A stretch of DNA of 22,775 nucleotides from positions 1-22,775 of IMG/VR virus record IMGVR_UViG_3300048118_000026. One strand, 5' to 3'. Numbering within the stretch: the first letter of the stretch is position 1; each line of letters starts with the position of its first letter. Position numbers and translations under genes: made by a program. Positions 1 to 5,823 of this stretch are shown here, piece by piece. The notes beneath the pieces were generated by a model, which saw only the letters and a list, made by a program, of their open reading frames with translations, was not told the DNA's origin and made no database searches. This DNA comes from a virus.

Positions 1-17
1 CTAAGGGGTAAAAAGTG

Positions 18-2030
18 ATGGACTACGGCGATAATGACGTTCTATCAAGCGATGAACACCTAGAAAACTGGGTAATGGCTAAGTGTGACTCATGGCGAGA
101 CCACTATGAGTCCAATTATTCAGAAAGGTTTGAAGAATTCTACCGTTTATGGCGGGGAATCTGGGCAGCAGAGGACATGGAGCGCAAAAGTGAGCGTTCA
201 CGTATCATTTCACCTGCATTACAGCAGGCTGTAGAGTCCAGTGTAGCAGAAATTGAGGAAGCAACCTTTGGTCGTGGTAGTTATTTTGACATTACCGACG
301 ATATGGGTGACGCAGAGGCCCAAGATGTCGTTTATTTGCGACAAAAGCTGCATGAGGACTTTGAGAAGACACAGATACGCAAGCAAGTAGGTGAATGTCT
401 TATCAACAGTGCTGTATTTGGTACTGGTGTAGCTGAAGTAGTGCTAGAGGAAGTCAAAGAGATGGCTCCTGCTACACAGCCTATCATGGACGGACAGCTA
501 CAGGCAGTAGGTGTTAACGTAACAGACCGTACTGTAGTCAAACTACGCCCTGTAATGCCTCAGAACTTCCTAATTGACCCAGTAGCTACGTCCATTGAGG
601 ACGCTATAGGCGTTGCTGTGGATGAGTTTGTGCCAAGACACAAGGTACAACAACTACAGGAAGAAGGTGTCTACAGGAACGTATATGTAGGTCAGGCAGC
701 TAGTGACTACGACCTTGAGCCAGACCAAGACCTAACAAGCTATGACGATGACAAGGTACGCCTAACTAAGTACTACGGTCTTGTGCCTCGCTACTTGCTG
801 GAGATTGGCGAGAAGGAAGCTCTGCTTGACGAAGACGAAGACATTGCTGATATTGAAGTAGAGGAACCAGAGAACGATGAAGACGCCAGCTATTACGTGG
901 AAGCTATTGTGGTTGTCGCTAATGGAGGCATCCTACTAAAAGCAGAAGCTAACCCATACATGATGCAGGATCGTCCTGTAGTAGCATTCCCTTGGGATGT
1001 AGTGCCCGGTAGGTTCTGGGGCCGTGGTGTGTGTGAGAAGGGCTATAACAGTCAGAAGGCGCTTGATACGGAGCTACGTGCACGTATTGATGCCCTAGCC
1101 CTAACAGTACACCCAATGATGGCTATGGACGCTACACGGCTTCCTAGAGGCTCTAGGCCAGAGGTACGCCCCGGTAAGATCATCTTGACCAATGGCGACC
1201 CTAAGTCTGTACTAAATCCATTTAATTTTGGTCAAGTCAGTCAGATTACCTTTGCACAAGCAGCAGAACTACAAAAGATGGTTCAGATGTCTACAGGTGC
1301 TATTGACTCTGCTGGTATCCCCGGTAGTATCAACGGTGACGCTACGGCTGCTGGTATAAGCATGTCCCTTGGTGCAATCATCAAGCGTCATAAGCGTACC
1401 CTGATTAATTTCCAGCAGTCATTCTTAATCCCATTTGTCAAGAAGGCTGCTTGTCGTTACATGCAGTTTGACCCAGAGAACTACCCTGTCAAGGACTACA
1501 AGTTTAACACTACATCTACTCTAGGTATCATTGCCCGTGAGTACGAAGTAACGCAACTTGTGCAACTACTGCAAACCATGCCAGCAGAGTCTCCACTGTA
1601 CAACACGTTAATTCAGTCAATCATTGACAACATGAACCTGTCTAACCGTGAAGAACTAATGGCTAAGCTACAGCAGGCAGAGCAAGCCTCACAGCCTACT
1701 GAAGAACAACAGCAGATGCAACAAGCGGCTGCACAGGCACAGATGGCCTTCCAGCAGTCACAGACAGCAGCACTTAATGGTCAGGCACAGGAGTCTAGTG
1801 CTAGAGCGCAGAAGATTGCTGTAGAGACACAGCTTGCCCCACAGGAGCTACAGATTGACCAGATTAAGGCAGTCACTGCTAACCTGAAGGCAGGCGACCA
1901 AGAGGACAAGGAGTTTGAGCGTCGTATGAAGATTGCTCAGACATTCTTGAAAGAGAAAGAGATTGACCTAAAGAATCAATCTCAACAACCACAGCAACCC
2001 AGTCAACCCCTTAGACTGCAACAAGGATAA
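18..2030 (+). CDS. Portal protein (head-tail connector), 670 aa
   Basis: This is probably the portal, the dodecameric ring at one capsid vertex through which DNA is packaged and ejected. It begins with a helical segment carrying RSRIISPALQQAVESSVAEI around residues 60-80, then a long mixed alpha/beta body. A C-terminal Gln/Ala-rich helical region (about 550-670) resembles the long barrel of P22-type portals, and the length fits that class. It heads a portal-scaffold-capsid gene order, which supports the call. The ATG at 18 is preferred over the GTG at 15 because AAGGGG at 3-8 lies 9 bases before it. The terminase, normally just upstream, would be outside the window. The family is recognised from sequence style and context, not from a search. 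Confidence 0.88.
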   Translation: MDYGDNDVLSSDEHLENWVMAKCDSWRDHYESNYSERFEEFYRLWRGIWAAEDMERKSERSRIISPALQQAVESSVAEIEEATFGRGSYFDITDDMGDAEAQDVVYLRQKLHEDFEKTQIRKQVGECLINSAVFGTGVAEVVLEEVKEMAPATQPIMDGQLQAVGVNVTDRTVVKLRPVMPQNFLIDPVATSIEDAIGVAVDEFVPRHKVQQLQEEGVYRNVYVGQAASDYDLEPDQDLTSYDDDKVRLTKYYGLVPRYLLEIGEKEALLDEDEDIADIEVEEPENDEDASYYVEAIVVVANGGILLKAEANPYMMQDRPVVAFPWDVVPGRFWGRGVCEKGYNSQKALDTELRARIDALALTVHPMMAMDATRLPRGSRPEVRPGKIILTNGDPKSVLNPFNFGQVSQITFAQAAELQKMVQMSTGAIDSAGIPGSINGDATAAGISMSLGAIIKRHKRTLINFQQSFLIPFVKKAACRYMQFDPENYPVKDYKFNTTSTLGIIAREYEVTQLVQLLQTMPAESPLYNTLIQSIIDNMNLSNREELMAKLQQAEQASQPTEEQQQMQQAAAQAQMAFQQSQTAALNGQAQESSARAQKIAVETQLAPQELQIDQIKAVTANLKAGDQEDKEFERRMKIAQTFLKEKEIDLKNQSQQPQQPSQPLRLQQG

Positions 2031-2034
2031 ATTG

Positions 2035-2166
2035 ATGGTCGTAACACGTACAGAACTAACTCAGATAGTAGAGCAGGTCAACAAGAAGTTTGAAGAGCTA
2101 GAATCTAAGATTAAAGAGTTAGAGGAAAAAAATGTTAAGAAACTACCGAACAAGAAGGCGGCGTAA
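2035..2166 (+). CDS. Small coiled-coil protein, 43 aa, unknown function
   Basis: A short open frame starts 4 bases after the portal stop. It encodes 43 residues: a Lys/Glu-rich amphipathic helix with coiled-coil heptad character (ELTQIVEQVNKKFEELESKI, then KELEEKN) and a basic tail ending in KKAA. The stop TAA overlaps the next ATG as TAATG, and the frame fills the space between portal and the next gene exactly. That tight packing is the main argument that it is real. No function is recognised. An oligomerising accessory of the portal or head is only a guess. Confidence 0.6.
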   Translation: MVVTRTELTQIVEQVNKKFEELESKIKELEEKNVKKLPNKKAA

Positions 2167-2462
2167 TGCCTAGTCCACGTAGAGGTAAAGCTAAAGTAAA
2201 AGTGACTTCCAGTGGTAAAAAAGTCTCTTATGGTCAGGCTGGTCAAGCTAAAGGCGGTGGCCCTAGAGTAAAGCCGGGAACCAGTAAGGGTGACAGCTAC
2301 TGTGCTAGGTCGCTAGGTATCAAAAAGCGTCTTTCTAAAAAGAAGCAGAATGATCCTAATACACCTAATAACTTATCACGTAAGCGTTGGAAGTGTTCTG
2401 GCGCTAAGTCCATGAGGGCTAACCAAACACTAGCCCGTAAAACAAGAACTAGGAGAAAGTAA
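2166..2462 (+). CDS. Very basic small phage protein, 98 aa, with conserved Cys-containing motifs
   Basis: The protein has about 30 Lys/Arg and only 2 acidic residues. The N-terminal half is Gly/Lys-rich. The C-terminal half carries the distinctive strings GDSYCARSLGIKK and NNLSRKRWKCSG, with two cysteines that could bind metal or form a disulphide. I associate this pattern with a family of short proteins in marine phages (DUF6321 by recollection, unchecked). Its position between portal and scaffold and its charge suggest a DNA- or RNA-contacting head component, but the role is unknown. It overlaps the preceding small gene by one base (TAATG) and is followed at once by another tiny basic gene. 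Confidence 0.75.
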   Translation: MPSPRRGKAKVKVTSSGKKVSYGQAGQAKGGGPRVKPGTSKGDSYCARSLGIKKRLSKKKQNDPNTPNNLSRKRWKCSGAKSMRANQTLARKTRTRRK

Positions 2463-2582
2463 ATGCCAATGGTAGGCGGAAAGAAGTACAGCTATACCCC
2501 TAAAGGTAAAGCAGCGGCAGCTAAAGCTCGCAAGCGTCAGAATATGAAGCCTAGAGCAACAGGCGGACGTAGAGGCCGCTAA
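2463..2582 (+). CDS. Tiny basic protein, 39 aa, unknown function
   Basis: The ATG directly follows the stop of the preceding gene (TAAATG), and the frame runs 39 codons. The sequence begins MPMVGGKKYSYTPKGKAAAA and ends in an Arg/Gly tail, with 13 Lys/Arg and no acidic residues. Short proteins of this style (MPxVxGKKYxYTxKG...AAKxAxK) recur beside head genes in marine phages, by recollection. That recurrence and the exact spacing support a real gene. Function is unknown. Nucleic-acid binding inside the head is a plausible inference from charge alone. Confidence 0.65.
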   Translation: MPMVGGKKYSYTPKGKAAAAKARKRQNMKPRATGGRRGR

Positions 2583-2584
2583 TA

Positions 2585-3040
2585 ATGATAGCAGAGATAA
2601 GTGCAATTGTTGCTGGTGTCAATGCTGCTACATCTGCTATCAAGCGGGTAGCGGAGACAACCAATGACATCTCAAGTATCTCTGGTTTCCTATCGTCCCT
2701 TGGCGGTGCAGAGGTTGAACTAGCAAGAGCGCAGAATGAAGGTAAGCTATCTGAAGCAGATGCTGTCAAAGCTGCACTAGCCAAGAAACAAATACAAGAG
2801 ACTATGAAGGAGATTAAAGATCTCTTTACAGTCAGTGGTAACGGGCAGCTATACAACGAAGCTATGGCTGCTATGGCTGAAGCAAGGAAGGCTAAACAAC
2901 TAGAGTTAGCTAGGAAGGCAGCAGCTAAGAGACAATTCTGGAAGGAGGTTAAGCAGTACGCAGCTATCTTTAGCGTTGTGGTTATACTACTGCCTATGAT
3001 ACTTGCGCTCCTGATAAATTTTTTATTAAAAAACACTTGA
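2585..3040 (+). CDS. Helical protein with C-terminal membrane anchor, 151 aa
   Basis: The N-terminal 40 residues are small and mildly hydrophobic. The middle is a long charged Ala/Lys/Glu helix rich in coiled-coil pattern (about 42-120). Residues about 126-148 form one clear transmembrane helix ending LLINFLLKNT. This gives a tail-anchored topology with most of the protein probably on the cytoplasmic side. The ATG lies 2 bases after the stop of the preceding gene. The stop codon TGA (3038-3040) sits inside the -35 hexamer of the next promoter. No family is recognised. A spanin-like, lysis or membrane-assembly role is possible but unproven. A 161-codon frame on the opposite strand is its shadow. 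Confidence 0.75.
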   Translation: MIAEISAIVAGVNAATSAIKRVAETTNDISSISGFLSSLGGAEVELARAQNEGKLSEADAVKAALAKKQIQETMKEIKDLFTVSGNGQLYNEAMAAMAEARKAKQLELARKAAAKRQFWKEVKQYAAIFSVVVILLPMILALLINFLLKNT

Positions 3041-3065
3041 CAAATGAGTCAAAGTATGCTATAAT
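3037..3065 (+). promoter_or_regulatory. Perfect consensus sigma-70 promoter for the head genes
   Basis: The -35 box is TTGACA (3037-3042), then a 17-base spacer, then TATAAT (3060-3065). TG at 3057-3058 adds an extended -10 element. Both hexamers and the spacing match the bacterial housekeeping consensus exactly. It lies in the 75-base gap before the 87-aa gene and would drive that gene, the zinc ribbon, scaffold and capsid. It implies transcription by host RNA polymerase. Transcription should start near 3071-3073. Confidence 0.9.
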
Positions 3066-3071
3066 GTATAG

Positions 3072-3085
3072 GTACATTAGTGTAC
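3072..3085 (+). promoter_or_regulatory. Perfect inverted repeat at the expected transcription start
   Basis: GTACA (3072-3076), loop TTAG, TGTAC (3081-3085) form a 5-bp perfect hairpin beginning about 7 bases after the -10 box. If transcription starts at G3071 or G3072, the message would carry a hairpin at its very 5' end, a known way to protect mRNA from decay. As DNA it could equally be a short operator. Both readings are inference. Confidence 0.5.
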
Positions 3086-3115
3086 ACAAGTATTCTTTAA
3101 CAAAGGTAAAATACA

Positions 3116-3379
3116 ATGACTCAAGAGTTAGAAACTTATTTCAACAATTACTTTGCAATGTTTCGTTCAGAAGGCTGGAAACAGCTACTCTCTGACTTAC
3201 AGGGTAATGTTGGACAGATCAACTCAGTAGAAATGACTACGGATAATGATAACTTGAACTTCCGTAAGGGACAGTTAGCTATCCTAGCAACCATACTTAA
3301 TCTTGAAACACAGATTGACAATGCTCAATCACAGGCAGAATCAGAAGACTCTGAGGAAGCTGTAGATGAGGTTGTTTGA
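3116..3379 (+). CDS. Conserved small protein upstream of scaffold, 87 aa
   Basis: This is the first gene after the strong promoter, with AAAGG as ribosome site about 9 bases upstream. It has an N-terminal helical part (ELETYFNNYFAMFRSEGWKQ), a central helix that pairs hydrophobic and charged faces, and a strongly acidic C-terminal tail (SEDSEEAVDEVV). The FRSEGWKQL style is familiar from small head-region proteins of podoviruses, but I cannot name a function. It overlaps the following zinc-ribbon gene by 14 bases, suggesting coupled translation. A small head or packaging accessory is the likely setting, by position only. Confidence 0.75.
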   Translation: MTQELETYFNNYFAMFRSEGWKQLLSDLQGNVGQINSVEMTTDNDNLNFRKGQLAILATILNLETQIDNAQSQAESEDSEEAVDEVV

Positions 3380-3590
3380 TTTTAGATGCCCTTGCGGTAA
3401 ACTGTTTGAAGATTTAGTTAAGTCTGATGTCACAACTTCTAGGTGCAGTTGTGGCTTGGACGCTAAACGTGTTATCTCCCCGGTGAGATCTAATCTTGAA
3501 GGTATCAGTGGAGACTTCCCTGATGCACATGACAGATGGGTTAAGCGTAGGGAACAGCACATGGCACATGAGCGAAGGCAAACCTCATAG
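3366..3590 (+). CDS. FmdB-like zinc-ribbon protein, 74 aa
   Basis: The N-terminus reads MRLFDFRCPCGKLFEDLV and continues to SRCSCGLDAKRVISP. Two Cys-x-Cys knuckles (Cys8/Cys10 and a second pair about 20 residues later) form a four-cysteine zinc site, in the style of the FmdB / CxxC-SSSS small zinc-ribbon family. The family's usual CxxC pairs are shortened to CxC here. The C-terminal part is basic and has three histidines. It starts inside the end of the preceding gene, with GAGGAA about 8 bases upstream of the ATG. FmdB-like proteins occur in many phages with no settled role; nucleic-acid binding is the usual guess. The 91-codon frame on the opposite strand is a shadow. Confidence 0.78.
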   Translation: MRLFDFRCPCGKLFEDLVKSDVTTSRCSCGLDAKRVISPVRSNLEGISGDFPDAHDRWVKRREQHMAHERRQTS

Positions 3591-3639
3591 AGAACCTTCA
3601 TAATAAAAACCTCCACAATACTAAGGTACGGAGTTAATA

Positions 3640-4428
3640 ATGGCTAAGATTATTGAACCTGAGCGTCAGGATAATCAAGAAGATAACGAACAGCAACTAG
3701 AGATGTTTGCACAACCAGAGGAACAACAGGCAACCCCTGAACCACAGGAACCTGAGATACCTGATAAGTACAAAGGCAAGACTGCTGAAGAGCTTGTACA
3801 GATGCACCAAGAAGCTGAGAAGCTATTGGGCCGACAGAGTTCTGAAGTAGGTGAGCTACGTAAAGTTGTTGATACGTATATCCAGACACAACTCACAGAA
3901 GATACGCAACAAGCACCACAACAAGACGAAGAAGTAGATTGGTTTACAGACCCTGATAAGGCTGTAGACAGGGCTATTCAGAACCATCCTAAGATTAAGG
4001 AAGCTGAAGCCGTAACGCAACAGTATCGTGCAAGCACTGCACTATCAGAGCTACAACGTAAGCACCCTGATATGCAACAGATTTTGCAGGATAATAACTT
4101 TGCTGAATGGATTAAGGCATCTAATGTTAGGACTAAGCTGTTTGTAGCAGCAGACCAGCAGTACGACAGTGAAGCCGCTGATGAGCTATTTAGCTTGTGG
4201 AAAGAGCGACAGAACATTGTACAGCAGACTGCCGCTGTAGAGGAGCAATCCCGTAAGCAAGCAGTTAAGGCAGCTTCTACTGGTAATGCCAGTGGTAGTA
4301 CTGAGTCAGCACCTAAAAAGATCTACCGACGCGCAGACATTATTAACCTTATGAGAACCGACCCTGACCGCTATGCTGCTCTACAACCAGAGATTATGAA
4401 GGCATACGCAGAAAAACGGGTCAGATAG
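3640..4428 (+). CDS. Capsid scaffolding protein, 262 aa
   Basis: This is probably the internal scaffold that guides assembly of the capsid protein and leaves the head before or during packaging. The first 45 residues are Gln/Glu/Pro-rich and disordered. The string IPDKYKGKTAEELVQMHQEA that follows is typical of podovirus scaffolds. Long charged helices fill the middle. The C-terminus is a basic helix (around LMRTDPDRYAALQ to AEKRVR), matching the capsid-binding end of known scaffolds. It sits directly before the major capsid gene, 22 bases away, and has a GGAG site before its ATG. The high charge and lack of cysteine also fit. Confidence 0.88.
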   Translation: MAKIIEPERQDNQEDNEQQLEMFAQPEEQQATPEPQEPEIPDKYKGKTAEELVQMHQEAEKLLGRQSSEVGELRKVVDTYIQTQLTEDTQQAPQQDEEVDWFTDPDKAVDRAIQNHPKIKEAEAVTQQYRASTALSELQRKHPDMQQILQDNNFAEWIKASNVRTKLFVAADQQYDSEAADELFSLWKERQNIVQQTAAVEEQSRKQAVKAASTGNASGSTESAPKKIYRRADIINLMRTDPDRYAALQPEIMKAYAEKRVR

Positions 4429-4429
4429 T

Positions 4430-4445
4430 ATATCTTAGGAGATAT
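4430..4445 (+). promoter_or_regulatory. Small hairpin carrying the capsid gene ribosome site
   Basis: ATATCT (4430-4435), loop TAGG, AGATAT (4440-4445) form a perfect 6-bp inverted repeat. The Shine-Dalgarno AGGAG (4437-4441) spans the loop and the start of the 3' arm, 9 bases before the capsid ATG. The stem is A/T-rich and weak, so it may present the site rather than hide it. The structure is seen directly; any regulatory effect is inference. Confidence 0.4.
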
Positions 4446-4450
4446 TTATT

Positions 4451-5416
4451 ATGACTGATTCAGTATATCCCGCAACTGGCGGGTTCGTTGACAACACTAG
4501 CGCAGCTACTTTCATTCCAGAAATTTGGAGTGATGAGATTGTTGCAGCCTACCAGAAGAACCTCGTATTGGCAAACCTTGTCAAGAAGATGTCTATGGCT
4601 GGCAAGAAGGGTGATACCATCCATGTGCCTAAGCCTGTCCGTGGTGATGCTCACGCTAAAGCTGAGAACACTGCTGTAACGGTACAGAACGCTACGGAAG
4701 GTGAAGTGCAAATCTCTATTGACAAGCACTTTGAATACTCACGTCTGATTGAAGACATTACGGACGTACAGGCTCTTAGCTCACTACGTCAGTTCTACAC
4801 GGAAGATGCTGGCTACGCTTTGGCGAAGCAAGTTGACACCGACCTTCACGGCTTGGCTACTGGCCTTGGTTCTGCTGGTACGTCTTCTACGACTTACCTC
4901 AACAACGGCGGTACGTTCTTTGTAGACGCTACCAACGGCCTGTCTACCTATACGGCTGACACTGTAACCACTGCTGATGTATTCACTGACGCTGGTTTCC
5001 GTGCTATCATCCAGAAGCTAGACGATGCTGACGTACCAATGGAAAACCGTTGCTTCGTCATTCCTCCTTCAGTACGCAACACCATCATGGGTATTGACCG
5101 TTACGTAAGTTCTGACTTCGTAAACAACGGTCAGGTAACTGGTGGTCAGATTGGTCAACTGTACGGCATTGACGTATTTGTTAGCACCAACTGCCCTGTT
5201 GTTGAAACCGCTGCTGATAACTCTGCTTCATCTGTAGACTCTTTGGGCGCATTGTTGTTCCAGAAGGATGCAATTGTAATGGCTGAGCAACTGGGAGTTC
5301 GTTCTCAGACTCAGTACAAGCAAGAGTTCCTTGCTAACCTGTTCACCTCAGATACTCTGTACGGCGTAAACGTACTGCGTCCTGAGTCAGGTCTGACCTT
5401 GGTTGTTCCTAAGTAA
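4451..5416 (+). CDS. Major capsid protein, 321 aa
   Basis: This should be the main head shell protein, probably of the HK97 fold. An N-terminal arm (about 1-35) leads into KKMSMAGKKGDTIHVPKP, then a long helix with HFEYSRLIEDITDVQALSSL (about 90-115), a Gly/Ser/Thr loop region, and a C-terminal domain with MENRCFVIPPSVRNTIMGID and YGVNVLRPESGL. These features and the size match the capsid proteins of marine podoviruses. It directly follows the scaffold gene and ends before a terminator-like hairpin, as expected for the most abundant structural protein. Codon choice is slightly richer in C-ending codons than its neighbours, which would fit high expression. Confidence 0.92.
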   Translation: MTDSVYPATGGFVDNTSAATFIPEIWSDEIVAAYQKNLVLANLVKKMSMAGKKGDTIHVPKPVRGDAHAKAENTAVTVQNATEGEVQISIDKHFEYSRLIEDITDVQALSSLRQFYTEDAGYALAKQVDTDLHGLATGLGSAGTSSTTYLNNGGTFFVDATNGLSTYTADTVTTADVFTDAGFRAIIQKLDDADVPMENRCFVIPPSVRNTIMGIDRYVSSDFVNNGQVTGGQIGQLYGIDVFVSTNCPVVETAADNSASSVDSLGALLFQKDAIVMAEQLGVRSQTQYKQEFLANLFTSDTLYGVNVLRPESGLTLVVPK

Positions 5417-5425
5417 CAATCATTT

Positions 5426-5467
5426 AGCTGGGGGCTGCGCTGTAGTGGCCCCTTAGCTTTATCTTTA
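5426..5467 (+). terminator. Terminator-like hairpin after the capsid gene
   Basis: AGCTGGGGGC (5426-5435) pairs with GCCCC at 5448-5452 and AGCT at 5455-5458. The inner stem is GGGGC/GCCCC extended by T-G, G-T and C-G pairs around a 6-base loop. The outer AGCT/AGCT pairs beyond a G-T wobble and a one-base bulge. The T-rich run TTTATCTTT follows. This looks like a rho-independent terminator, probably leaky because tail genes continue on the same strand 12 bases later. Confidence 0.72.
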
Positions 5468-5478
5468 AGGAGTGTAAC

Positions 5479-5823
5479 ATGTGGCAAGCGTTGATTGGCC
5501 CTGTAGCTAACTTAGCTGGTACTTTTCTTAAAAATAAAGCTGCTGAAAAGCAAGCTGTCCATGAGTCCAAAATGCGTAAGATTAATGCTGACGCAGACTG
5601 GGAAACTCAACAAGCCGCTGCATCACAGTCCTCATGGAAGGACGAATGGTTTGCAGTTATTTTGAGTTTGCCATTAATTGGAGCCTTCATCCCTGATATG
5701 GTTCCCTATGTACAAGAAGGGTTTTCCGTATTGTCTACTATGCCTGACTACTACAAAGCATTCTTAGGTGGCGCTATAGCTGCCAGCTTTGGTATCAAAA
5801 CTTTGTCTCACTGGGGTAAGTAA
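5479..5823 (+). CDS. Holin-like membrane protein (3-TM type), 114 aa
   Basis: Three hydrophobic stretches are visible: residues about 3-17, 57-75 (after SSWKDEWF) and 94-107 (KAFLGGAIAASFGIKTLSHW). A charged helix separates the first from the rest. The layout and the SWKDEWFAVILSLPLIGAFIP string resemble the three-TM holin family first described from gene transfer agents (Holin_3TMs), by recollection. A holin forms lesions in the inner membrane that release or activate the endolysin at the end of infection. No endolysin lies in the window. A strong AAGGAG site precedes the ATG, and the stop overlaps the next gene as TAATG. Confidence 0.65.
   Translation: MWQALIGPVANLAGTFLKNKAAEKQAVHESKMRKINADADWETQQAAASQSSWKDEWFAVILSLPLIGAFIPDMVPYVQEGFSVLSTMPDYYKAFLGGAIAASFGIKTLSHWGK

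Noticed and set aside
2551-3036. 161-codon frame on the minus strand opposite the 151-aa anchored protein
   Set aside because: The plus-strand frame fits the gene series with 2-base spacing. The minus-strand product is a low-information Ser/Ala/Leu protein typical of an antisense shadow.
4486-4520. TTGACA near 4488 followed by TTCATT as a second promoter inside the capsid gene
   Set aside because: The -10 match is poor and it lies within the start of the capsid coding sequence. TTGACA also appears elsewhere in coding DNA (for example near 285, 1624 and 3265) without a partner.
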